Shown here in pieces: positions 1-6,111 of a DNA stretch of 64,000 nt. Origin of the DNA: Idiomarina zobellii (lineage in GTDB: Bacteria > Pseudomonadota > Gammaproteobacteria > Enterobacterales > Alteromonadaceae); NCBI RefSeq assembly GCF_900100855.1, contig NZ_FNCB01000006.1:1-64000 (forward strand), read 5' to 3'. Position numbers and translations under genes: made by a program. Every line of letters begins with the position of its first letter. The first letter of the stretch is position 1. The notes beneath the pieces were generated by a model that was not told the origin of the DNA, made no database searches, and saw only the letters and a list, made by a program, of their open reading frames with translations.

Positions 1-277
1 TAAGTGGGCGACACTCTCAGCGTATTTTAAATATCCGGATTATGTTCGGACCGTTATCTACACAACCAATGCCGTTGAGGCGGTACACCGCCAGTTCAGA
101 AAACTGACCAAAACCAAAGGCGGTTTTAGCAATGAGAGTAGCTTGCTTAAGCTGCTGTACGCGGGTATGTTAAAAGCAACTGAGCGCTGGTCGCACCCGG
201 TGCAGAACTGGAATCTGACACTGTCTCAGCTAACCATCCACTTTGAAGGTCGACTGGATGGCCACATAGATTTATGA
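1..277 (+). CDS. IS256-family transposase, C-terminal part (cut by window edge)
   Basis: An open frame enters from the left edge (first full codon at base 2) and ends at TGA 275-277, giving 91 residues of the C-terminal end of a Mutator/IS256-type DDE transposase. Diagnostic pieces are TNAVEAVHRQFRKLTKTKG, in which the E of NAVE is the family's third catalytic acidic residue, and the ending NWNLTLSQLTIHFEGRLDGH. The rest of the element lies outside the window, so it cannot be said whether the copy is intact. It is followed within 10 bp by a plausible IS end that has truncated the next gene. Family assignment is from the conserved C-terminal pattern. Confidence 0.9.
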   Translation, partial: KWATLSAYFKYPDYVRTVIYTTNAVEAVHRQFRKLTKTKGGFSNESSLLKLLYAGMLKATERWSHPVQNWNLTLSQLTIHFEGRLDGHIDL

Positions 278-286
278 AAACTTGGC

Positions 287-310
287 TGACACAGAATATT
301 GAACACTCTC
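287..310. repeat. Putative right terminal inverted repeat of the IS256-family element
   Basis: The 24 bp starting TGACACAGAATATTGAACAC lie directly after the transposase stop and resemble IS256-group ends, which carry sequence of the type GAGAGTGTTCAATATTCTGTGTCA on the opposite strand. The left end is outside the window, so neither the inverted repeat nor the 8-9 bp target duplication can be verified. The following open frame starts abruptly here, consistent with the element ending near 310. Confidence 0.6.
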
Positions 311-821
311 GCAAATGCAATTCACATTTGGTCATGAGTATAGTCACTACTTATGCGGCCATTTAAAAGAAGCAGAAGTAGTATCCTTTTCGCTTAGAAA
401 CAAAGACCGTAATGTTGTTATATACAATCATGAGTTGGAGTTTGAGGCAGATTATTTTTCACTAAAAAATATTATTCATAATAAAAAGTCATTTACTAAA
501 ATATCTCACGGTGCTTTCTCTACCTTACTTTATCTGCATTTTGTTGAAGAGTGCTTGGAAGAGCTTCATATAAGAAAATTTTCAATTTCAAATACTCATC
601 CAAGAGCTCGGGATAGGTTGTCCAGATTGCATGACCGACTTGGGGAAGATTCGCCATTAGATGATTCCATGATAGAGCATATGCTAAATGTATCTGAGCA
701 ATTAATGGAAATAATAAAAGTAACCAAGAAAGATCAAAGAGAAGATCTATTTACTTTTCATGGCTCAGTGTCAATGTCCAATTACGTAAATAGGCGTATT
801 GTCGATCGTGTTGAAAACTAA
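311..821 (+). pseudogene. 5'-truncated zinc metallopeptidase (HExxH) gene, first visible cassette
   Basis: The frame reads straight out of the IS end with no ribosome-binding site before the first ATG (315). It begins almost at the catalytic motif HEYSH (about residues 7-11), so the N-terminal part of the protein is missing. A second motif, ELEFEADYF (about residues 47-55), supplies the downstream E-xx-A-D pattern of M48-like gluzincins and of peptidases paired with toxin-antitoxin or phage genes. The remaining ~110 residues are helical-looking and not recognised. The sequence is visibly richer in A+T than the genes beyond 3.7 kb. It ends a few bases before an attC-like site, so it was probably an integron cassette gene inactivated by the insertion. 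Substrate unknown. Confidence 0.75.
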
Positions 822-827
822 AGGTAA

Positions 828-908
828 TTCTAACAAGGCAATTAAAAATCGCCCACAAAAGGCGTGGGCTGGACTCGCTAACGCTCGCCTTTTATTGCAG
901 CGTTGTGC
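828..908 (+). other. attC-like recombination site 1 (integron cassette junction)
   Basis: The left core TTCTAAC (828-834) and right core GTTGTGC (902-908) are imperfectly complementary. Inside them, GGCAATTAAAA on the left pairs with TTTTATTGCAG on the right, the L/R box layout of an attC stem. The segment GGACTCGCTAACGCTCGCC is typical of attC centres in marine gammaproteobacteria. At 81 bp the length is normal for attC. It lies between the stop of one short gene and the start of the next on the same strand. Confidence 0.8.
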
Positions 909-921
909 ATATGGGTGAGCA

Positions 922-1365
922 ATGAAAGCAAGAGAATGGTTGCAACGATCACGCGAGGCTAAAGATCCTATCGATGGATTCTCAAATGCTTGGCGCGCCT
1001 TCAATCATTTGTATTTCCGGTTAAACGGACAAAATGAAAGAGATAAGATTCGGCGTTATATCGAAGAGAGCGTTGATGAGGTGGTGGCTGAGCGCATACT
1101 AGAAGAGCATAAGGGTGAACTGGGTTACCTTACGGCTGTGCCTGTGATCGACATGCGCGGCAATGGTCGAGATACTGCCGGTAACATTGAAGAATTTCAG
1201 CGTGAAGGCGCAGCTGTCGGGAAACTTCAGGAGATTTTTATGATTATTTACCAAGTTAGGTGCAATCTTGAGCACGGCCAGAAATCACCGTCTAGGGAGC
1301 GAGATGTTGAGCTTTGCAGGTCGACGTTCCCGCTGATTGAACGCATCGTGGATGAAAATGCATAA
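922..1365 (+). CDS. HEPN-like cassette protein
   Basis: A 147-aa soluble protein. The C-terminal half contains VRCNLEHGQKS (about residues 112-122), matching the Rx4H signature followed by G that marks Apea-type and related HEPN domains, many of which are RNases or RNA-binding partners in toxin and defence systems. The N-terminal half (REWLQRSREA..FNHLYFRLNG) fits the first helices of such a fold. ATG 922 was chosen because it follows GGTGAG at short spacing just after attC site 1; the stop TAA is embedded in the left core of the next attC. A single-gene cassette with no partner toxin or antitoxin adjoining. The biochemical role is unknown; HEPN membership is inferred from motif and size only. 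Confidence 0.65.
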   Translation: MKAREWLQRSREAKDPIDGFSNAWRAFNHLYFRLNGQNERDKIRRYIEESVDEVVAERILEEHKGELGYLTAVPVIDMRGNGRDTAGNIEEFQREGAAVGKLQEIFMIIYQVRCNLEHGQKSPSRERDVELCRSTFPLIERIVDENA

Positions 1366-1401
1366 CTCAGCGCTCAAGTTCGCTCCCTGCGGGCGTTATG
1401 C
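1360..1401 (+). other. attC-like site 2, unusually short (42 bp)
   Basis: The outer cores GCATAAC (1360-1366) and GTTATGC (1395-1401) are perfect reverse complements and match the other sites. The interior (CAGCGCTCAAGTTCGCTCC..CTGCGGGC) is only 28 bp, shorter than the ~57 bp minimum common for attC sites, so it may be deleted internally. The upstream gene's stop codon lies inside the left core, and an ATG lies inside the right core. Confidence 0.65.
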
Positions 1402-1424
1402 ACTTACAGAAAGTCGAGGATTGG

Positions 1425-1982
1425 ATGGAAGACAAAACATGGATTGACTACTTAACAGCCATTGGCTCTGTTGCAACTCCTTTGCTTGTAATATTGCTTT
1501 CGGCTGTTGGCTGGAAATTTAAGGCAAGCGTTGAGCGAAAGATTGACCTTGAAAATAGGCTGCGTGATGACAGAATAGAAATTTACAACCAAATCTTGGA
1601 GCCATTTATCATCTTGCTTATGACAGATGCTGCCTGGGCCCAAGACAAGAGAAATAAAAATAAAGACAAAAATGAGTTTGCAATTAGCAAAATGTTAACT
1701 TTGGATTATCGAAAGCTAGGATTTAAGCTTTCTCTTATGGGAGCAGACCCTGTAGTCAAGTCCTATAACAATTTAATGCAATACTTCTATAACATGGAAG
1801 AAAAAAAGTCTGCCGAAAGCCCAAATTTTTTAAAAGAGATGCTAATTCTACTCGGTACTTTTTTGCTTGAAATACGGAAGAGTATGGGTAATGAGGCAAC
1901 AAAGCTAGATCACTGGGATATGTGCGAATGGTGGATGTCTGACACGCGGAAAATCAAAGATGGAATTTACAACAATGTATAA
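1425..1982 (+). CDS. Membrane-anchored hypothetical cassette protein
   Basis: 185 aa. One clear N-terminal transmembrane helix (about residues 9-27, ATPLLVILLSAVGWKF) is followed by a charged helical cytoplasmic part (KASVERKIDLENRLRDDRIEIYNQIL) and a mixed C-terminal half ending in tryptophan-rich DHWDMCEWWM. No enzyme motif is recognised. An in-frame ATG exists at 1398 inside the attC core, but ATG 1425 has a GAGG Shine-Dalgarno 5 nt upstream and puts the membrane helix at the N-terminus, so it is preferred. The stop TAA overlaps the left core of attC site 3. Proteins of this layout occur as orphan cassettes; a role in defence is conceivable but unsupported by motif. Confidence 0.7.
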   Translation: MEDKTWIDYLTAIGSVATPLLVILLSAVGWKFKASVERKIDLENRLRDDRIEIYNQILEPFIILLMTDAAWAQDKRNKNKDKNEFAISKMLTLDYRKLGFKLSLMGADPVVKSYNNLMQYFYNMEEKKSAESPNFLKEMLILLGTFLLEIRKSMGNEATKLDHWDMCEWWMSDTRKIKDGIYNNV

Positions 1983-2054
1983 CCAATCAATTAAATTCGC
2001 TCCCTGCAGTCGTCGGACGTTCGTTCCTTGCGCCATTTATTGCGGGCGTTATGT
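1977..2054 (+). other. attC-like site 3
   Basis: Left core GTATAAC (1977-1983) and right core GTTATGT (2048-2054), 78 bp apart end to end. Inner complementarity: CAATCAATTAAATT on the left against CCATTTATTGCGG on the right. It contains the block TTCGCTCCCTGC that is also present in site 2 (1375-1390), showing the two sites are related. The stop codon of the upstream cassette gene lies in the left core. Confidence 0.75.
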
Positions 2055-2072
2055 GAAAGGGTGTCATCAGAT

Positions 2073-2696
2073 ATGAGCAACACCCAATTAGAACAAGCCG
2101 CCCAAGGTGAGGATTCGAACGAAAAAGATGATCGATTATACGAGGAGTTTTGCGAGTTCATCGAGGAATTCAAAGGTGAGAGTGATCGCGCCTGCGTAAT
2201 ATTAGGAGCATCAAAGCTGGATCAGATTTTGGGACTGATTCTGGAACGATTTCTTTTGCCTTGCCCAAATAGCCAAGATCAGATTTTCACTAACAATGGT
2301 CCGCTTGGAACCTTCAGTGCAAAGATAGACATGACATATAGGTTAGGCCTAATAGATTCTGAGGCTTGCCGTGCAATTCATATGGTTAGGAAAATACGAA
2401 ACACATTTGCCCATGAAGTATATGGCGCGAGTCTTGCGAGTGGCAGTCATAAAGACCGAATTAAAGCACTGGTTCTGCCGGCTAAAGAAGACCACCATTT
2501 TAAGTGGCTTCGTGATAATTTCTTCAGCGGAGTGCCTGCTTCACGTGCAAATTTCTCGACCATGCTAGGCCTTTTAGTTGCGCGCCTCGAAGGGCTCGCC
2601 GATAAATTGGAGCCGGTTTCAACAGCGCAAATCCAGCATTTACTACCGCAATCACATAACAAGAAAATGCAGCCAGCGCAAAAAACGCGCGGCTGA
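2073..2696 (+). CDS. MltR-like / HEPN-like cassette protein
   Basis: 207 aa from ATG 2073; an upstream in-frame ATG at 2028 lies inside the attC site and is rejected. The core GESDRACVILGASKLDQIL, followed by PLGTFSAKIDMTYRLGLI and VRKIRNTFAHE, matches the order of blocks in the MltR (mannitol repressor-like) family, whose last block is also an Rx4H HEPN-type motif (RNTFAH). MltR of enterobacteria sits beside mtlAD, but no mannitol genes are present here, so the function is not inferable from the name. The C-terminal ~14 codons run through the next attC site, so that part of the protein is probably recombination-derived and unimportant. Confidence 0.65.
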   Translation: MSNTQLEQAAQGEDSNEKDDRLYEEFCEFIEEFKGESDRACVILGASKLDQILGLILERFLLPCPNSQDQIFTNNGPLGTFSAKIDMTYRLGLIDSEACRAIHMVRKIRNTFAHEVYGASLASGSHKDRIKALVLPAKEDHHFKWLRDNFFSGVPASRANFSTMLGLLVARLEGLADKLEPVSTAQIQHLLPQSHNKKMQPAQKTRG

Positions 2697-2710
2697 TTTG
2701 GGAGTTAATT
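2654..2710 (+). other. attC-like site 4
   Basis: Left core ACATAAC (2654-2660) and right core GTTAATT (2704-2710), 57 bp. Internal stem: AATGCAGCCAGCGC on the left pairs with GCGCGGCTGATTT on the right, with a short central loop. It overlaps the last codons and the stop (2694-2696) of the MltR-like gene. Size and stem resemble the classic 59-base element. Confidence 0.7.
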
Positions 2711-2732
2711 GTACACGAGAAGTTGAATTTAG

Positions 2733-3122
2733 ATGATTGAGCCTTGGATTCGGTACGAAGACCTAGAAGAAAAGAGACGTGGATATTATGTTGAATACAG
2801 CCCTGTTTTTACAGGGCAAGAGTTCGCAATACTAAAACTGAATCTTTACGATTCTAAGGTTGCAGATGATATAAAAAATATTGCTGAATCTGAGTTGGCG
2901 TATTGGGCATTAAAATATCATACGCCAATCATGCTGATGGTCTCGAACGTGACCGATGAAAATTGGACGACTAAGGAAAAGATCGGTCACGATTACTTGT
3001 TAGGGTACGCAAAATCTGGGAGAGTGGTAGCGTACTGGGATAAGTATCCTGAGTCTGAAGAGCCAGAATTTGATCTCTCAAAAGACTACTTAGCCAAGGT
3101 ATACTCTGGGCTAAAATTATAG
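2733..3122 (+). CDS. Hypothetical cassette protein, unknown family
   Basis: 129 aa, acidic, no signal peptide and no transmembrane segment. Seen by eye: N-terminal PWIRYEDLEEKRRGYYVEYSP, a central helix (DDIKNIAESELAYWALKYH), a hydrophobic strand (TPIMLMVSNVTDENW) and a tyrosine- and acid-rich C-terminus. It begins 22 bp after attC site 4 on the same strand, so it is probably the last cassette in view. No convincing attC follows its stop codon. I do not recognise the family and propose no function. Confidence 0.6.
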   Translation: MIEPWIRYEDLEEKRRGYYVEYSPVFTGQEFAILKLNLYDSKVADDIKNIAESELAYWALKYHTPIMLMVSNVTDENWTTKEKIGHDYLLGYAKSGRVVAYWDKYPESEEPEFDLSKDYLAKVYSGLKL

Positions 3123-3337
3123 AGTGTCAACTATCTTGACCGACCGGTCAGGTTAATTGTCGCTTAATAGACTCTAATCGGGATAATCCAGATATTGACT
3201 CCTGCGGATTTAAGCAAGGCAACTATTGAGGCAATAACAAGTAATACATTTGATGAGTGTAGACGAGGATCAGTCCAAGAATACCGTGTCATGCAAAACG
3301 ACTTTTGAATACTATGAAGTAGTAGTGGTCCTGGAAA

Positions 3338-3364
3338 ATGTCTAAACGTTAGACTTTTAGACAT
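3338..3364. repeat. Nested inverted repeats of TTAGAC
   Basis: ATGTCTAAA (3338-3346) and TTTAGACAT (3356-3364) are perfect reverse complements. Inside them, GTCTAA (3340-3345) also pairs with TTAGAC (3349-3354). The 27 bp therefore contain three copies of one 6-mer in alternating orientation, able to form two exclusive hairpins. This resembles a small operator cluster or a recombinase-binding site near the island edge. No neighbouring gene identifies which. Confidence 0.5.
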
Positions 3365-3551
3365 TCAAGCTTGCCCAATGAGCTAAATGAATGAGTTGAA
3401 GAAAACTAATCTCAAGCGGTAGTTACAGCGGAAGTTAAGATCAAAATCGTCAAAACCGCCGTCGGATCAAAAACATCGATAAAACACATAACCACATGAA
3501 AATCTGAGGATTTTCGTCCGAAACCGTATATTAGAAAAACCACCAATACAG

Positions 3552-3598
3552 GACTCATAATCGGTTGGTCCCCAGTTCAAATCTGGGAGGGGCCACCA
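3552..3598 (+). other. 3' fragment of tRNA-Ile2 (CAT anticodon); putative island attachment site
   Basis: From GACTCATAATCGG the sequence matches the 3' part of a tRNA: the anticodon loop CTCATAA (CAT), a TCGGT anticodon-stem 3' side, the T-arm CCCAG-TTCAAAT-CTGGG, acceptor 3' strand AGGGGCC, discriminator A and encoded CCA ending at 3598. The acceptor strand would pair with GGCCCCT, the 5' end of gammaproteobacterial tRNA-Ile2. The 5' half is absent: upstream bases (AATACAG) do not complete the anticodon stem and no D-arm is present. A lone tRNA 3' end is what integration of an island by a tyrosine recombinase leaves behind. The intact tRNA should lie at the other end of the island, outside the window. 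Confidence 0.8.
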
Positions 3599-3729
3599 TC
3601 CTGCACTTAAAAGCACTATGTTAAACAACTCCGACATTGATCTGCGTCGACCACATTGCCCTATAGTTATTTAATAACGCCTTAAAAGTAGTACCATGCC
3701 AGCACACTACTGAAAACTAGGTGAGTATA

Positions 3730-4299
3730 ATGTCAGCTGATATAAATAGCCGTTATGGTCTAAACCCCGCGCACAGTGAAATTGTGAAAACAAGCGAGGT
3801 TGTAACTCCGTGTAAGGCGTTGGATATGGGCTGTTCTAATGGCCGTAATGCTTTGTATTTAAGCGAGCGTGGCTTCAATGTGACTGCAGTAGACAATAAT
3901 CCTGACGCTATCAATATGCTACACCAAATTGTCAGTGAAGAAGGCATCGACAATATCGACGGGCGAGTCTACGACATTAACGATGCAGCTTTAGGCGACG
4001 ACTATGGGCTTATCGCCTGCACGGTCACTTTAATGTTTCTGAACCCTATGCGTGTTGATGCAGTTATTGAAAATATGCAGTCGCATACCTTACCGGGTGG
4101 TTACAATTTAATTGTTTGTGCTATGAATACTAATGAGCACCCATGCCCGGTTCCTTTTCCTTTTACGTTTAAAACTGAGCAGTTGCGTGACGCCTATAAA
4201 GGGTGGGAGTTACTGAAGTACAACGAAGATCTTGGAACCATGCACAACGGAGCGCAACTTAAGTTTGCAACCATGCTAGCGCGTAAACCCAGCCAGTAA
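3730..4299 (+). CDS. tehB: TehB-type SAM-dependent methyltransferase
   Basis: 189 aa, close to the usual ~197 aa. Rossmann methyltransferase motif I is LDMGCSNGRNALYLSERGF (about residues 35-53), motif II ends in VTAVDNNPDAI, and the family-specific C-terminal blocks PGGYNLIVCAMNT, PFPFTFK and LKFATMLARK are present. TehB uses S-adenosylmethionine to methylate tellurite or selenite and gives tellurite resistance when overexpressed; the physiological substrate is uncertain. ATG 3730 is preferred over GTG 3721 because AGGTGA sits 5 nt upstream of it. It is the first core-genome gene after the tRNA fragment and appears monocistronic. Confidence 0.88.
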   Translation: MSADINSRYGLNPAHSEIVKTSEVVTPCKALDMGCSNGRNALYLSERGFNVTAVDNNPDAINMLHQIVSEEGIDNIDGRVYDINDAALGDDYGLIACTVTLMFLNPMRVDAVIENMQSHTLPGGYNLIVCAMNTNEHPCPVPFPFTFKTEQLRDAYKGWELLKYNEDLGTMHNGAQLKFATMLARKPSQ

Positions 4300-4331
4300 A
4301 CTGCGCAAGGCTATTTTATTAAGGAGTTCTT

Positions 4332-4799
4332 ATGAAATATTATCGGAAACTCGTTTCTGTCGGTTTGGCATTGACCGCAATTGGTTTGTCTTTAGCTGCT
4401 TTGGCGGCAGAGCCTGTCACTCCCAAGCTGACCGATAAGTTAAGTCGGTTATTGCAACAAGAAATGCGCTCGGTTCAGTCTGCAATGGCCACTATCCATG
4501 TTTCTATGGTGACCGGTGACCATAAACAGGTAGAAGCTCAGGCACAGCAAATACATGACAGCTTCATACTGAAACAGTCTTTAACTGAGCAGGACAAAAA
4601 AGATTTAATGGCAGCTGTTCCTGAGGGCTTCGTAACACTGGATAAAGACTTCCATCGACTGGCAGCTGGTTTGGCGGACGCAGCCAAAAACAAAGATACA
4701 CAGAAGCAATACAAGCTTTATAACAAAATGACGGGTAGCTGTATTGCGTGTCATAGTCAGTATGTTTCTGATCGCTTTGATGGACTGACTGAACAGTAA
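4332..4799 (+). CDS. Periplasmic c-type cytochrome, cytochrome c'-like
   Basis: 155 aa with a Sec signal peptide (KLVSVGLALTAIGLSLAALA, cleavage about residue 26) and a single haem-binding CIACH motif near the C-terminus (about residues 138-142). Haem attachment at the C-terminal end of an otherwise helical protein is the layout of cytochrome c' and c-556-like four-helix cytochromes. Expected to be exported and haem-loaded in the periplasm; the electron partner is not indicated. AGGAG lies ahead of ATG 4332. Confidence 0.8.
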   Translation: MKYYRKLVSVGLALTAIGLSLAALAAEPVTPKLTDKLSRLLQQEMRSVQSAMATIHVSMVTGDHKQVEAQAQQIHDSFILKQSLTEQDKKDLMAAVPEGFVTLDKDFHRLAAGLADAAKNKDTQKQYKLYNKMTGSCIACHSQYVSDRFDGLTEQ

Positions 4800-4930
4800 C
4801 TGTTGCGATGGTTGCTGTAGCCGAATAGTTTGCACTGACTCATGCCGTTGAGTTAATAGCCATTAAACTGCAACAAAAACCCGTCTAAAATGTAACAATC
4901 CTAAATCAACCAATCCTTATAGGTGTGAAT

Positions 4931-6106
4931 GTGGCGAACCAATTAGTCAGGGAAACCGGCTTAGGTGGCGCATTAATCATTGGCCTAGGCTCTATTCTGG
5001 GTACCGGCGCCTATGTCAGCGTAGGACTCAGTGCGACCATAGCCGGCGATATGCTGGTTTGGGCAATTGTACTGGCAGCGATAACTGCACTGTTTAATGG
5101 ATTGTCTTCTGCGCAGCTGGCAGCTGCCCACCCTGTCAGTGGCGGCACTTACGAGTATGGTTATCAGTTTTTGAATCCAGCCAGCGGTATCATTGCAGGC
5201 GGACTCTTCATTGTGGCGAAAAGCGCTTCGGCGGCAACGGCGGCATTGGCGGTGGCATGGTACATCAGTGCCAGTTTTGAGGTGTCAGAAATCACGGTAA
5301 AAGCGGTTGCCATAGGCCTCTTATTGCTGTTTACCGTATTTGTGTTATCTGGGGTGCGCAGAACCAACTGGCTGAATATGCTGTTAGTCACAGTCAGTAT
5401 TATTGGCTTAATTGTATTTATTGGCGTCGCTTTAGGAATTGAGTCAGCAGCACCGGCAGTTGGTAATGAGTCGGTTTCAACTAGCCATTTGTCGCTTTTC
5501 CATGCGGCGGCTTTAATGTTCGTTGCATTTACCGGCTACGGACGCATAGCCACAATGGGGGAAGAAATAACCGAACCCAGACGCAATATTCCCAGGGCGG
5601 TGGTATTGACGTTAGCGGTGGTCAGCGCATTATACATTGCTGTTGGTTTGGCTATTCTGCATGTAGGGGGCCTTAATACATTTGAAGAGAGCCACTTCAA
5701 TATCGCTAACCTAATCAGTGACTCTCCGTGGCAGTGGGTGGTGATTGTCGGCGGAATACTAGCTATGGGCGGCGTGGTTTTAAACTTATTACTCGGTGTC
5801 TCGCGTGTCATTTTAGCTATGGGACGCCGTGGTGACTTGCCTCGCGTTTTGGGCGGCCTCGATAAAGCCCAGAAATCGGCACCTGCTGCAACCTGGCTAA
5901 CCTTCCTGATCATGGCCGTTATCGCTGGGTTTGGGGGGATAGAATCTGCCTGGACGTTAAGCGCATTTACCGTGCTTATTTACTATGGCATCACTAACGT
6001 TGCTGCCCTTAACGTCAGTAAAGAGCAGCGTTTTGTTCCTAAATTTGTGTCTGTGCTTGGGCTAATAAGCTGCTTCGGGCTTGTTGGGTTAGCGGCTATT
6101 GCTTAG
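4931..6106 (+). CDS. APC-superfamily amino acid permease
   Basis: 391 aa and about 11-12 transmembrane helices. The first helix contains the APC signature GLGSILGTGAYVSVG; TM6 region is FVAFTGYGRIATMGEEITEPRRNIPRA, where the E-x-x-x-P-x-x-x-I-P-R-A loop is diagnostic of the family. It is a proton- or sodium-coupled transporter or exchanger of amino acids or amines; substrate not predictable. GTG 4931 is chosen because AGG (4921-4923) gives it a 7-nt spacing; an in-frame GTG at 4925 is too close. Its 3' end overlaps the convergent ycaO by 11 bp. Confidence 0.85.
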   Translation: MANQLVRETGLGGALIIGLGSILGTGAYVSVGLSATIAGDMLVWAIVLAAITALFNGLSSAQLAAAHPVSGGTYEYGYQFLNPASGIIAGGLFIVAKSASAATAALAVAWYISASFEVSEITVKAVAIGLLLLFTVFVLSGVRRTNWLNMLLVTVSIIGLIVFIGVALGIESAAPAVGNESVSTSHLSLFHAAALMFVAFTGYGRIATMGEEITEPRRNIPRAVVLTLAVVSALYIAVGLAILHVGGLNTFEESHFNIANLISDSPWQWVVIVGGILAMGGVVLNLLLGVSRVILAMGRRGDLPRVLGGLDKAQKSAPAATWLTFLIMAVIAGFGGIESAWTLSAFTVLIYYGITNVAALNVSKEQRFVPKFVSVLGLISCFGLVGLAAIA

Positions 6107-6111
6107 CCGCT
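6091..6111. terminator. Bidirectional hairpin at overlapping gene ends
   Basis: AGCGGCTA-TTGCT-TAGCCGCT is a perfect 8-bp stem with a 5-nt loop, spanning the stop codons of the APC permease (+) and ycaO (-). The plus strand continues TCTTTC, so it is a modest Rho-independent signal in that direction. Confidence 0.55.

Larger units (their letters stand above)
3123..3729. other. Gene-free stretch at the accessory/core boundary
   Basis: No open frame of credible coding quality was found on either strand between the last cassette gene and tehB. It holds, in order: a short dyad around 3136-3150 (TGACC..GGTCA) followed by GTTAATT as in attC site 4; the nested TTAGAC inverted repeats at 3338-3364; a 7-bp dyad GAAAATC-TGAG-GATTTTC at 3498-3515; and the tRNA-Ile2 3' fragment at 3552-3598. 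The final 130 bp should carry the tehB promoter, but no strong -35/-10 pair stands out. Confidence 0.6.

Noticed and set aside
3125-3158. Possible fifth attC (TGTCAAC..GTTAATT with a TGACC/GGTCA dyad)
   Set aside because: The 3' core matches site 4, but 34 bp is too short, the outer cores are poorly complementary and no cassette follows. At most a remnant.
3164-3364. 66-aa minus-strand frame in the boundary region
   Set aside because: No ribosome-binding site, composition unlike a protein, and it runs through the nested repeat.
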